Of a stretch of DNA of 64,000 bases, positions 1-8,951 are shown one piece after another. This DNA comes from Pararge aegeria (lineage: Eukaryota; Arthropoda; Insecta; Lepidoptera; Nymphalidae). Under the pieces are notes generated by a model, which made no database searches, was not told the DNA's origin, and saw only the letters and a list, made by a program, of their open reading frames with translations. The translations under genes and the position numbers were made by a program. The stretch's first letter is position 1. Every line of letters begins with the position of its first letter. The DNA lies in assembly GCF_905163445.1 (NCBI RefSeq), contig NC_053204.1, positions 2,983,501 through 3,047,500 of the forward strand, given 5' to 3'.

Positions 1-335
1 TGCCTGTTTTCAATGTATATGTTTGTTTTGAATAAATTAATGTAATGAACACAACAATATCACTCCAAAACACTACTTGCATTCACTGAAACGAGAAACG
101 GCGGGTAATGTAGAACCTTATATGTGAAATTCCGTTGTATCTAGATACACTGATAATAAATGACTGACAGCGTGATAAAGAAAACAAATCGCTTGTATGT
201 AAACTTGATGCCTGTGTGATAGGAATATTAAACTTGTTTATCAAATCAACAAATTCTTACGCTGGAAGTATGGTATATAAATATGAAAATGTAAATATCA
301 CATATGGCCTGTCCAGGCACTCCAACCAAAGAGGC
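1..335. other. AT-rich stretch, nothing recognised
   Basis: No reading frame of note and no match to the repeat families seen elsewhere in the window. It ends at a perfect palindrome. Confidence 0.4.
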
Positions 336-374
336 TTTATAAAAATACTGTAACATTTACAGTATTTTTATAAA
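336..374. repeat. Perfect palindrome, 18-bp arms
   Basis: Arms at 336-353 and 357-374 are exact reverse complements around a 3-base loop (CAT). The right arm runs into the P repeat (TAAAGTGGGTAAATAATT), which is not palindromic in its other copies here, so the left arm is probably a snap-back copy made at this site. Confidence 0.85.
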
Positions 375-520
375 GTGGGTAAATAATTAAACATTTAATT
401 CTAACCAATGTTCATGACATGGAATTGGTGGGTATTTTGATATAAATACGACTGCACTATCGATATACTCCAGTCCTACATGGACTCGAACGATGCAAAG
501 ATACCTCCCGGTTTCTTAGC
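357..520 (+). repeat. P repeat, copy 1
   Basis: Shared by copies near 4905-5075 (minus), 35690-36085 (minus) and 39735-39960 (plus). Landmarks are GTGGGTAAATAATT at one end, GGTGGGTATTTTGATATAAA in the middle and GCAAAGATACCTCCCGGT at the other. No coding capacity or superfamily hallmark was seen; unclassified interspersed repeat. Confidence 0.6.
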
Positions 521-629
521 CGTTTATAACTTTACACTTACACCTAAGTTGATGGACACCAGTGGCGTGCATAGAGGGTATGCACACGGTATGCAAATGA
601 TATGAAATGAAGAAAATCTTAAGGATAGG

Positions 630-1206
630 CTCATGAAAATTAAGCTTAATTTGCTATACTCCGCGAACAGCAGCAGAATCTGTATAGTGTAATTTATAAT
701 TACTTCAATCCGTATACTCCACACCAAATAGATCCTCGGCAATGTACCCTTTACGCACATTTCGCTCCGAAACCGGAGCATCCTCAGGAGATGTTGACTT
801 TACAATGAATAATTAGGGCTAGATTTTGCTTTATTTTATTTAAACAATAAACTTACATCATTAAACTTTTAATGTAAGTCTCATAATATATTAAATCATT
901 TATTTCTCTCCGTATTCATTCTCTTCTCAAGCGGGTGAAGATCATTATCTACACCCATGTACACCCAACAATAGAATATCATCATAGTAAATAAAAGCTG
1001 TATTTGACAGTTTGACAGTTCAAAAATAGGAGTGCTCCGATCGTCACCAAACTTTACAGGATTTTTCGCCAGGTCAATCCGGAGATTCCCTGAAAGTTTC
1101 ATCAATATCGGTCCAGCCGTTTCGGAGCCTATACGGAAAATACCCACACACTTTCTCTTTTATATATATAGATTTCCGCAAAGTAACGCCTGCTTCTATC
1201 CAATAT
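630..1206. repeat. F repeat inserted in hAT MITE 1
   Basis: The core CTATACTCCGCGAACAGCAG and later CGCTCCGAAACCGGAGCATC match F copies at 10337-10527, 20758-21265 and 38935-39140. The far end carries TTCCGCAAAGTAACGCC. TTAAGGATAGG is found directly repeated on both sides (619-629 and 1207-1217), which fits a target duplication. The host MITE has internal inverted repeats there, so exact borders are uncertain. Unclassified family. Confidence 0.6.
1035..1172 (-). repeat. I repeat fragment inside F
   Basis: On the minus strand it reads TATATATAAAAGAGAAAG, then GTGTGTGGGTATTTTCCGTA and GAAACTTTCAGGGAATCTCC. The same order occurs at 59065-59160 on the plus strand, next to the LTR element. No coding sequence. 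It is a dispersed repeat that probably entered F after F inserted. Confidence 0.6.
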
Positions 1207-1279
1207 TTAAGGATAGGCATTGTAAGAGTTATAAAAAGCGTACCTTTAAGTATTTTTAACTCCTACTGGTGATTATCTT

Positions 1280-1414
1280 CAGCGGCGTGCACTTCATGCA
1301 TGCTTAAAAGCACTGCTTACCCTCAAATTGATATATAACTCGTATAGGAGGAGGATTTTATGCAATTTTCCTGCCTTATGCATACCCTGGTAAGAAACCC
1401 AATGCACGCCACTG
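1280..1414. mobile_element. hAT-type MITE 2, intact 135-bp copy
   Basis: Starts CAGCGGCGTGCACTTCATGC and ends CACGCCACTG. Perfect 8-bp duplications ATTATCTT lie at 1272-1279 and 1415-1422. It shares its terminal dozen bases with MITE 1 but has a different interior (GTATAGGAGGAGGATTTT), so the two are subfamilies probably moved by one hAT transposase. Other copies: 7072-7205, 49676-49810 and 51582-51711. Confidence 0.9.
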
Positions 1415-1681
1415 ATTATCTTCATTTTATATCATCTGTATAGCCTGTGCATACCCTCTATGCACACCACTGATGGACACAGGGCGATACTTTGCGGGAT
1501 GTGTTCCTTCTATGTCCTGCAAAGGGTTGCTCTGTTTATAGGCCATGGTTTCCACTTACCACCAGGTGAACTATAAAAAAATTATTGCTTTAAAAAAATG
1601 TCAGTGTTAAACCAGTTAAGTATCGAGTTTTAACATAGATGCGCGTTAAAAGGGGTGTGTAAATGGCAATTTTATTTAAAT

Positions 1682-2125
1682 ACTAGCTGTTGCTTGCAAC
1701 TTCGTCTGCGTTTGATTTTGTTTTTTGATGTGAAATTAAAGTGTTCAGTATCGCTAAGCCTTAAATGAGGCGTTTGCTGCTGTCCGCTGAGGAGTTCTGT
1801 CCTCTATCTCCAACCACATTCAGATCCACACAAAGTTTGGGCAAAATTAGACACATAATATAACCTCTACAGTACAAAAAAAAAAAATTTAAATCGGTTA
1901 TAATGTGACGGAGTTATGGTGTAAAATCGTCAAACACTTTCATCCCCTCTCCCGAAGGAACCGAGCTTAATGTCGGGATAAAAAGTATCCTATATTACGT
2001 CTAACACTTCCAAGAATATGTGTACAAAGTTTCATGAGGTAGTTTAGTAGTTTTTGCGTGAAAGCGTAACAAACAAAGTTACATTTACATTTATAATATT
2101 AGTAGGGAGTAGGAGGGATAGGGAT
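1682..2125 (+). repeat. E repeat, copy 1
   Basis: Opens with a diverged ACTAGCTGTTGC and GACTTCGTCTGCG-like head and ends TATAATATTAGTAGGGA followed by a short GGGATA-rich tail. Full copies at 28229-28676, 35158-35603, 43885-44365 and 58311-58757 share the order of landmarks: CTAAGCCTTAAATGAGG, GAGTTCTGTCCTCTATC, TTGGGCAAAAT, GGGATAAAAAGTATCCTATA, CAAAGTTTCATGAGG. There is no coding frame. Variable hexamer tails suggest a retroposon, but a Helitron-like origin cannot be excluded. Confidence 0.65.
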
Positions 2126-2214
2126 TTCATTAGTTTTCAGGGCTTTTATACAATGTTCCGCATACATCCTATCGGAAGATATTTATTAATGTCGGACTAA
2201 GACGCGACGGTCGC

Positions 2215-2345
2215 AGTAGATGCTAGTAGTAGCACAGAGGATGCTGCCCTTTCTCCGTTATATTCCCTTGGTCGCCTCGTACGACACCCGCGGGAAGGTG
2301 AAGGGTGGTGGAAATTTTGGTCTGTCACCACACGGCAATATGACA
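2215..2345 (+). repeat. R repeat fragment
   Basis: Contains TATTCCCTTGGTCGCCTCGT followed by ACGACACCCGCGGGAAGG. Similar pieces occur at 42770-42905 and 58010-58130. A frame reading PLVASYDTRGK is shared by two copies, so this may be a LINE coding or 3' fragment, but no domain can be named. Confidence 0.5.
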
Positions 2346-2499
2346 TCACAAAAGTATTTAAGAGGAACGATGATACTCAGGTATCTATGCGAAACTGGTT
2401 GCTTTAAAAAAAGCTTGGTATTTAATGTGAACGTACACATTCCATGTTCGGCAAAAAAAAACTGGTCAAGTGCGATTCGGACTCATGAACGTCGGCTTC

Positions 2500-2597
2500 C
2501 GTACCATTATCAATCTCCTCCAACAATGAGAAGGGGTTAAGGCCGTAGTCCATCACGCTAGCCCAGTGCGGATTGGTGGACTCCACACACGCAAATG
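2500..2597 (-). mobile_element. SINE-B 3' fragment
   Basis: Contains AATGAGAAGGGGTTAAGGCC and GCCCAGTGCGGATTGGTGGA, the conserved non-tRNA body of SINE-B. The tRNA-like head is missing. Confidence 0.7.
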
Positions 2598-2662
2598 AGT
2601 GTAAACACACAAAGGAGGCCTTTCCAGACCTCAACACACGACTGACAACCAAACTACCAAAA

Positions 2663-2912
2663 CTAAGTCGGAGCAAACTAAGGACGGTAGTAAACATGAT
2701 AACAGGGCATTGCCAAACACCTTTTCATTTTAGGTATAACCGACAGTCCTCTATGCAAAGCATGCATGGAGGCAGATGAAACACCGATTCACGTAATGCT
2801 CCGATGTAGAGGAATAGCAGAGCAACGCGCATACTTTGGTTCCCCAGCATCACTCCCTGAAGCACTAAGCGGCCTGCTAAGCTTCTGGAGTGAGCTCGGC
2901 TGGCTGGAGTGA
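2663..2912 (+). pseudogene. LINE RNase H/C-terminal relic with a frameshift
   Basis: Two consecutive frames give the end of a non-LTR retrotransposon polyprotein. The first (2663-2735) reads LSRSKLRTVVNMITGHC. The second (2736-2912) reads SPLCKACMEADETPIHVMLR, then a region ending WSELGWLE and a stop. The C-x2-C...H pattern after a TGHC motif is what I know from the end of R1/jockey-type LINE proteins. The change of frame near 2736 shows it is dead. It is 5'-truncated and has no partner domains nearby. Confidence 0.75.
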
Positions 2913-3057
2913 TCCAGCGGGGAGCCGTTACCAGTGGCACTACGTACAACGGAAGGTCCCGGCCGACCAAGTACGGAGACAAGCTCAGGAGACAGAAGAA
3001 GAAGAAGTGCCAACAGAAACACATTATCTGTGAAAACGTCAACTGTCTTACTATCAG

Positions 3058-3424
3058 GGATGGCAAAGTCTTTGTAACAGGGTCCAATTTTCCCCTTTGG
3101 ATACGGAACCCTAAAAAAGCACTATCACTTCTCTAATTATTCTAAGCCTAAGGACAGACAGACAGACAGACGGACGGACAGCAAAGTCTTTGTAACAGGG
3201 TCCCGCAGGGTGATTACGTTTCTTGCGACAGGCGTAAATCTTGCAATCACTGTTGTCAAACGCCACTTTTGTTCATTTATTGTAACGAAAAGTGACGTTT
3301 GACAGCAGTGATTGCAAGATTTACGCCTGTCGCATTGCTGTCGCGAGATACGTAATCACCCTGCCGTTTTGCCATTTGCATACGGAACCCTAAAAAAGCA
3401 CTATCACTTCTCTAATTATTCTGA
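3058..3424 (+). repeat. Direct duplication of a 90-120 bp segment, second copy split by a MITE
   Basis: GGCAAAGTCTTTGTAACAGG and AAAAAGCACTATCACTTCTC occur at 3061-3136 and again at 3181-3421. The copies are joined by a GACA microsatellite (3152-3180). The second copy is interrupted by the hairpin MITE at 3206-3363. Confidence 0.85.
3206..3363. mobile_element. Hairpin MITE, 158 bp
   Basis: Starts CAGGGTGATTACGT and ends ACGTAATCACCCTG. The two halves are almost fully self-complementary: GCGACAGGCGTAAATCTTGC pairs with its reverse complement at about 3314-3333. The flanks show only CCG shared (3203-3205 and 3364-3366), suggesting a 3-bp target duplication. No coding capacity. The superfamily is not assigned; a PIF/Harbinger- or CACTA-like short duplication is possible. 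Confidence 0.85.
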
Positions 3425-3654
3425 GCCTAATCGACCGTTAAGTTTCACTGATTAAAAAACCGCTTCATCAATAATGTATATCGTATATGTATATGTATAT
3501 CGTATTCCGTATGAGAGCAACGTGTGGAATGAGCAATATAGAAGACTGTTTTACGCATTCATAATATTTATGTAGTTTTTATGTCGAGTTTGCTTTTTAT
3601 GTTTGGTCACTTTCACGCTAAAGTGTACTTAGTTTATAAAAACGAAATCGTATC

Positions 3655-3790
3655 TAATATGACATGGTGATAAGAAAAAGGGCACGCTGCTAAGTTTGTT
3701 GTGGGCTTATTTTTAGACTAGGAAGCGTTTGGAACCCTCTTAACTTTAGTTTTAAGTTTACGAATGTATTTATCGCCATCATCTCACTAC
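3655..3790 (+). repeat. LINE-K 3' UTR fragment
   Basis: Contains GCTAAGTTTGTTGTGGGCTT and TTGGAACCCTCTTAACTTTA, matching the region after the stop codon of LINE-K at 28882-29250. Confidence 0.65.
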
Positions 3791-3884
3791 TATATGTAAA
3801 GAAGAACACCTTTATTATGTAAAGAAGCATCAAGTGGCGCTAATGTGTCCTAATTTCATAAAGAAATAATTGACTCAGACATTT

Positions 3885-4195
3885 TTCAACTTCCGTCTAA
3901 GCCAAAGCCAGCCGCGTACTCCGCTCTTATGGCGGAAATTAGAGCTTAAACCCAGCAAGCTGCTTCATTGTAGGTTGGTGGGTTATAGCGATTATTATCA
4001 CCTGCTAATGATAATAACCGTGACCGATGGCGTAACGTACCCTCTGAGGCAAAGGGGTAAACAACGCAAAATTTTGCTAAATACGGGCAGGTTCTTAACA
4101 GATAACCAAGTACTGAACAATTTTTTACTCGACCTGGGATTCGAACCGTGGATATCGTAATCCACCGGAATGCAGAAGGACTGCGAGACGCGATG
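3885..4195 (-). repeat. Unclassified repeat with a tRNA-like B-box
   Basis: A GGGATTCGAACC stretch at 4137-4148 is the minus-strand form of a pol III B box. The rest (AGATAACCAAGTACTGAACA) has no match elsewhere in the window. It may be a decayed SINE. Confidence 0.35.
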
Positions 4196-4449
4196 TGAAA
4201 AAAAATATTAAAAATCTTGGTTACCCTACTCGCGCTTAATTTTGAATCACCTTTAACATTAAGAGCGTAAGGGCGTTATTTCGACGGTTATATAAATGTT
4301 TGATTTATTAATACAGAGATAAAACTTACAGAGCACTAAAAATTCAATTTGTTTGATTCATTAAACAAAGAAGCTAAATTGCCTTAAAAAGTAATTATTA
4401 ATTCTTAGTTAACATAGTTTAACTCTTAAAACAAAGTTCATGCAGGTTT

Positions 4450-4460
4450 AAAATATATAT

Positions 4461-4512
<52 letters not shown>
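4450..4512. repeat. (TA)n microsatellite
   Basis: About 60 bases of nearly pure TA dinucleotide, with one A interruption. Confidence 0.95.
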
Positions 4513-4516
<4 letters not shown>

Positions 4517-4519
4517 CCG

Positions 4520-4690
4520 AACTCTGCCCCAAAAAGTGAAGCCAAAGTCCTAACCACTGCGCTATCGCGTCTGCATAATATTCTAAGATGTCAATTATAG
4601 CCATACCTAAATTGAGTAACTACCTACTTATCACTGAGCGAGAATCGAACTTTGACCCCATCTTGACAAGCTAAACGCCCGGCGAGGTCG
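4520..4690 (-). repeat. Two SINE head fragments
   Basis: AACCACTGCGCTATCGCG (about 4552) and GAGCGAGAATCGAAC (about 4637) are minus-strand A-box and B-box-like pieces of tRNA-derived SINEs. They are too short to type with confidence. Confidence 0.4.
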
Positions 4691-4777
4691 GTGACCCTCT
4701 TAAAGGCAATTAATAGTGAGCGATAAATGTGTCATTAGCTTGGCTATTGGTAGGCTATAGGATGAATTAAAAATACA

Positions 4778-4900
4778 GCGGGCGATGGAGGGAGTTATGC
4801 TCGGAGTATCTCTACGTGCTGAAATCAGAAATGAGGAGATACGTAGAAGAGCCAGAGTTACCGACATAGCTCAAAGAGTAGCGATTGCTATAATAGCAAT
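4778..4900 (+). pseudogene. RTE-like LINE fragment
   Basis: One frame reads GVMLGVSLRAEIRNEEIRRR then ARVTDIAQRVA. This matches the segment just before the WQW-GH motif in the better-preserved copy at 49082-49429. It is only a short piece of the protein end, with no tail. Confidence 0.7.
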
Positions 4901-4904
4901 TGAT

Positions 4905-5075
4905 AAACGACTAAGACACCGGGAGGTAGCATCGTTCGAGTCCACGTAGGACTGAAGTGTATCAAAAAAGCAGTCGTATGTTTGTAAAAATCCTAAGCAA
5001 TTTAATAAAACATCTGGCAAACATGAATTTATAGTTATCTAAACTTTAATTATTTACCCACTTTATAAATTTACT
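4905..5075 (-). repeat. P repeat, copy 2
   Basis: Reverse-oriented landmarks: ACACCGGGAGGTAGCATCGT at one end and AATTATTTACCCACTTTATA at the other. It abuts the RTE fragment. Confidence 0.6.
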
Positions 5076-5139
5076 GTAACATTCTACCATCCTGACAAAA
5101 GTTTGCGAATTTACACCTATAATCAAGTAGCTAAAGCTG

Positions 5140-5215
5140 TGAATCTACCACCGATTCCGAATGCTGATTGTACAGAGAAGAACCGGCAAGAAACTCAGTA
5201 CTTGCTCTTTTTAGA
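5140..5215 (-). repeat. LINE-C 3' fragment
   Basis: GAGAAGAACCGGCAAGAAAC is diagnostic of the LINE-C 3' untranslated region seen complete at 51741-52005. Confidence 0.6.
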
Positions 5216-5754
5216 TAGCAAACAGATATTTTTAAACAGGTTAGTGTCATGGCAAATATGATGCGGCTAATATTACACGGCTCACAATTAAGATAGTTAC
5301 ACAGACGTTATCGTAGTATCGGTCTTAGACTTTCTCGAACATGGGTCACACAGACACATTGCTGACATAGAGCTACAGTCTCCATGACCCTAAAGTTCGC
5401 TCTAACGACCGTCACTTTATACCAAGACTAGTTCGTGAAGCGGTTGTTTGAAGCACAAAAACTTCAGTCCAGTGGTAGAATGACACAATCCAAGTATCGT
5501 ACAGCTTCTCAATTTAAAAGTGACGTTGTCAGTGTAGTAAGTCGAACAGTTCGTGAAATACCGACAAAAAGAACACGAAAGCGGGTAGTATGAATAAAAT
5601 GGAGAAAATCTCCAGTAAGAGTTATAAACACTTAGGGTTTTTATATCTCTTGCAATATATTTATTTATTAGCGGCTACTTAATTGGTGTTTGTTATAACT
5701 ATATTCTTTGTACTAATTTTAAGTATTAAGTATACTGTTTGGGCCTTATTAAAT
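5216..5754. other. No recognised feature
   Basis: No long frame, no family match and no tandem structure was seen. Confidence 0.4.
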
Positions 5755-5762
5755 AAAATAAA

Positions 5763-5816
5763 ATCCTTAAGTTTTTTATAACTCGCATACCCTGTGCATA
5801 CCCTCTATGCACGCTA
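5763..5816. mobile_element. hAT MITE 1 end fragment
   Basis: AACTCGCATACCCTGTGCAT followed by ACCCTCTATGCACGC and a diverged CTACTG terminus. Only one end is present. Confidence 0.6.
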
Positions 5817-5982
5817 CTGGTAGTCAGGTTCCGCCCGTGGCATCCAACTTGAAGTCTCTCACCTCCGCAGTCCCGTCGTGACTCGTGACCACGGTCCATG
5901 CAACTGGGTCGATATATAAACAAATCCCAATATATTACCGTGGTATGTACCCGTTAATTTATGCAATTTAAATATAACTTGT

Positions 5983-6160
5983 CTTGAACGGTGAAAGAAA
6001 ACATCGCGAGGAAACCTGCATGCCTGAGAGTACTCCATAACGTTTTCGATAGCGTGTGAAGTCTGCCCATCCGCATTTGGCCAGCCACGGCCTTCACACC
6101 CTTCTCATTTTGAGAGGAGACACTACTAGTTGTAGTTGGGCGATAATGGGTTGATGACGT
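5983..6160 (+). mobile_element. SINE-B copy, head missing
   Basis: Carries the SINE-B body: GAGGAAACCTGCATGCCTGA, GCATTTGGCCAGCC and a GATAATGGGTTGATGA end. Truncated before the B box. Confidence 0.75.
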
Positions 6161-6282
6161 ACCCCTTGAAGTAATTTTAAGAAATGATGATAAACAACGA
6201 AAATCTTAATTTAAAATCTTTAGTTACTATATGGTTCCATTCTTGCGGTTGTCCGCAACTCATGTCTTAGCGTTAAAACACA

Positions 6283-6562
6283 TTTAATAAATCGTAGTTA
6301 CGAGTACTATACTATTGATGAATTGTTTAACGACAAGGCTGCTTGGAAGCAGGCAACGCCCATATCTCTCACAAGATAGAAAATTGAAAACATTGTAAAC
6401 TGTAAAACGATGTTGAAAAAGAGCGATCTGCTGAGTTTCTTGCCGGCTCTTCTCGATGGAATCTGCCTTCCGAAACGGTGGTAGAGTCACTACAGACTGA
6501 CTTGATGACGTTTAAAAAGTGCTTATAAACTGGGCCTTCTTGAAATAAATGAAATGAATTGT
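6283..6562 (+). pseudogene. LINE-C 3' end with reverse-transcriptase C-terminus
   Basis: The frame from 6300 reads YEYYTIDELFNDKAAWK and stops at TAG 6377-6379 after SLTR. It is followed by the LINE-C 3' UTR (TTGCCGGCTCTTCTCGATGG, CCTTCTTGAAATAAATGAA). The tail is an AT-rich run, as expected for a CR1/jockey-like LINE. It is a 5'-truncated dead-on-arrival copy; the polymerase domain is absent. Confidence 0.7.
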
Positions 6563-6847
6563 AGATAAAACTGGTAGGACAGTTGTTAGCTCAGCTAATT
6601 GGAAAATCAAACAGTACGGCAAATGAATAAAGACAAACAAAGATTACGTAACCTGTAACCCGCACCACAATAAGCAATGCGTATCCCACATAAGCATTGA
6701 AGGCAATCGCTGCATTAATATTGTACGAGGCTTATATTACGGGGCTTCTATTACAAACATTATCATATTACTGTATGATTTAATTATTTTAAGTACCTTA
6801 TCAATATACCTATTAGTTTTAATTTATTTATAATTAAAACTCAATAA
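6563..6847. other. No recognised feature
   Basis: AT-rich, no frame and no family match seen. Confidence 0.35.
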
Positions 6848-7071
6848 AAGCGGTGATATCGCATTGGGTAGGACTCGGACTTCACTTTCGGGGGTCCGTG
6901 TTGGAAAACCAAAACGCACTTGTAACTTTTCAAAGATATGTGCGTTTTAAAAATTAAATATCATTTTATTTTAACCGTGAAGAAGCCTGCATTACTGAGA
7001 GCTCTCCATAGTGTTCTCAAAGATGTGTGAAGTCCATCAATCCGCATTTGGCCAGCGTGGTGGACTACGGC
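6848..7071 (+). mobile_element. SINE-B copy, cut by hAT MITE 2
   Basis: The head GCGGTGATATCGCATTGGGT is followed by a damaged B box and the body GAGAGCTCTCCATAGTGTTC. It stops at GGACTACGGC where MITE 2 begins. Confidence 0.8.
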
Positions 7072-7205
7072 CAGTGGCGTGCACTAGGTTTCTTACCAGG
7101 GTATCCTTCAAGCAGGAAAATTGCATAAAATGGCAAAAATTCTCATCCTATACGAGATATATATTAATTTTAGGGTAGGCAGTGCTTTTGTCCATGTATG
7201 AAGTG
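7072..7205. mobile_element. hAT MITE 2 copy in SINE-B
   Basis: Begins CAGTGGCGTGCACTAGG and carries the MITE 2 interior in reverse (AAATTGCATAAAATGGCAAA, TTTTAGGGTAGGCAGTGCTT). The far terminus is lost after ATGAAGTG, so no duplication can be read. Confidence 0.75.
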
Positions 7206-7551
7206 ACGAATTTTATGACACCTAAAGTTGTTTAATTCGCTTATTAGTCGATCCGAAACTACGTGTACGTAGCTTGAAGAGCTAAATGCACATTATAAAT
7301 CAGTTGGAAAACTTTTAATCACTTACAATCGTGAAAATATTCGAGTGGCGTCGGGTTGCTTTAAATTCAACAAACGCTACGGTGATATCATGTTGACGTA
7401 ATCGCGCGCCGAAATGACTGCCGAATGCCGATCGTGAGGTAGCCATCTTTGACATAGACAGTAACATGTGCGTATGAACGAGTTGCCAGCAATCAATGGG
7501 TTGGTTTTTATTACCTTTTATAACACTAACGAAACCACGAAACGTTTTTGA

Positions 7552-7886
7552 AGTTATACTTCTTTTGGCGCGTTAGGTAAATATGTTGAAAGTAAATTTT
7601 GACGATGAGCGCGCACACCGTCACGAAAAACCGACACCCTGAAGTTAGCTATAGACAACATTTTAGTTTTTCAAAAAAAAGTTTTGACAATGTACCTCAT
7701 TCCAAAATCTCAAATTTGAATGTAAGTTAAACTTGGTTGTACGATAATGAGTTAACTAGATAATGCGTTATAATAAAACTTTCAATGTATTCAATACTAA
7801 ATCTATTGTTAGTGTGGTTTTTTCAACAAACGTTAGAATAAGGCGAAAGATAAAATTTTATCTTGTTACTCCAAAGAAGTATAACT
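7552..7886. mobile_element. Possible inverted-repeat element, about 335 bp
   Basis: AGTTATACTTCTTTTGG (7552-7568) and CCAAAGAAGTATAACT (7871-7886) are inverted repeats with one indel. The left end continues into a GGCGCGTTAG motif, whose reverse complement recurs at 51247-51271. No coding frame. It could be a MITE or one end of a larger element. Confidence 0.45.
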
Positions 7887-7942
7887 TTTAACACGTGTAC
7901 ATAAGTACACACGCGTTTTTTTATCCACTGATACGTACCGCT

Positions 7943-8050
7943 AGGATGTGGTACGCCCTCCCGGCAACTGTGTTTCCTGCCACGTATAACTTGAGCACCT
8001 TCAAGGCAAGACTGAATAGGCTTATTCTAGGCAAGCGTGCTCCAACCTAG
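7943..8050 (+). pseudogene. LINE reverse-transcriptase C-terminal remnant
   Basis: An open stretch reads RMWYALPATVFPATYNLSTF then KARLNRLILGKRAPT and a TAG stop. This resembles the very end of lepidopteran jockey/CR1-like LINE proteins, where RMWNSLP-type and STFK-type motifs precede the stop. A short AATAAAAAATAAAAC tail follows (to about 8117). Only about 35 codons survive. Confidence 0.7.
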
Positions 8051-8127
8051 ACCTCATCATTGCTTGCTAACGGGCATGATTGTCGTAAAACGCTGGCCTA
8101 TCGTTAATAAAAAATAAAACACTTTGT

Positions 8128-8485
8128 CAGCCGAATGGCGCAGTGGGCAGCGACCCTGCTTTCCGAGTCCAAGGCCGTGTGTTCGATACGTTGGAAATGT
8201 TTGTGTGATGATGATTCTTTCTGGTGTCTAGGAGTTTACCTGTGTATCTGTGTGTATACGAATTATATTATTAAAAATATTCATCAGATATCTTAGTACC
8301 AGTGGCGTGCATAGAGGGTATGCACAGGGTATGCAGATGATATAAAATGAAGAAAATCTACAGCATACCCTCTATGCACGCCACTGCTTCGTACCCATAT
8401 CACAAACTATGCTCACTTCGGGGCTAGATCGCGATGTGGTTATTGTCCTAGTATGTTTATTCATTATTATTATTTATTTATTTAT
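8128..8485 (+). mobile_element. SINE-A copy interrupted by hAT MITE 1
   Basis: tRNA-like head CCGAATGGCGCAGTGGGCAG, then GTGTGATGATG, the ATTCATCAGATATCTTAGTA region and GGGGCTAGATCGCGATGTG. The MITE at 8300-8386 splits it. The 3' end is the usual ATTTATTTA run. Confidence 0.85.
8300..8386. mobile_element. hAT MITE 1, 87-bp deletion copy in SINE-A
   Basis: CAGTGGCGTGCATAGAGG to TCTATGCACGCCACTG, a full inverted-repeat pair. The 8-bp duplications are CTTAGTAC (8292-8299) and CTTCGTAC (8387-8394), one mismatch. Confidence 0.85.
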
Positions 8486-8529
8486 AGCGTGCACCCCAAA
8501 TCTATAATATAAGTTAAACGGTCACCACA

Positions 8530-8786
8530 TGGCACAGATCTCTTCCAACAAAGAGATGGGTATAGCAATGGCCCAGTGCGGATTTGCGAACTCCACACGC
8601 CATTGAGAACATCATCGAGAATTTTCAAACATGCATGTTTGCTCACGATGTTTTCCTTCACCGTTGAAGCCCATTTTTAATTGCTTACAAAGCATATAAT
8701 ATAGAAAAGTAGGAGGTGATTACTGGGATTCGAACTCGGCCCCCCGAATGTGAAGATGGAGTCCTAACCACTGCGCTATTACAATG
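8530..8786 (-). mobile_element. SINE-B copy
   Basis: Body GCCCAGTGCGGATTTGCG, GATGTTTTCCTTCACCGTTG, B-box TGGGATTCGAACTCGGCC and head AACCACTGCGCTATTAC on the minus strand. Confidence 0.8.
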
Positions 8787-8787
8787 C

Positions 8788-8948
8788 TAATCAATTTAAT
8801 GAATTATCTATTGTTTGTCAACCTTACAAATGTAGTGTAACAAATATTAACCGTAAGAATGGACCCTGCACACTACGTACACACGATGTACACTGGTACT
8901 GTACACGTGATCTAATTACAAGGTTACATGCAAATGAGATGTTTATGA
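8788..8948 (+). repeat. Local direct repeat, left copy
   Basis: ATTTAATGAATTATCTATTG, GAATGGACCCTGCAC and TGCAAATGAGATGTTTA recur in the same order at 9230-9378. A minus-strand SINE-A lies exactly between them. Confidence 0.9.
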
Positions 8949-8951
8949 ATA

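Larger units (their letters stand above)
560..1472. mobile_element. hAT-type MITE 1, holding two further insertions
   Basis: The element begins CAGTGGCGTGCATAGAGG and ends CACACCACTG, so the termini are inverted repeats. It is flanked by perfect 8-bp direct repeats ATGGACAC (552-559 and 1473-1480), the duplication length typical of the hAT superfamily. Without the insertions at about 630-1206 and 1280-1414 it would be roughly 200 bp, like the copy ending at 10948. No transposase is encoded; it must be mobilised in trans. Confidence 0.85.
521..1560 (+). repeat. L repeat fragment interrupted by nested insertions
   Basis: Sequence at 521-559 and 1473-1560 is one L repeat split by a hAT MITE. 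The uninterrupted counterpart is at 47520-47620, where GATGGACACAGGGCG is continuous. Here ATGGACAC occurs on both sides of the insertion as an 8-bp target duplication. Other L pieces lie at 11270-11455, 24108-24185 and 32675-32760. The family has no clear coding frame. Confidence 0.7.

Noticed and set aside
4419..4604. 61-codon frame with IYIYIY repeats
   Set aside because: Translation of the (TA)n microsatellite.
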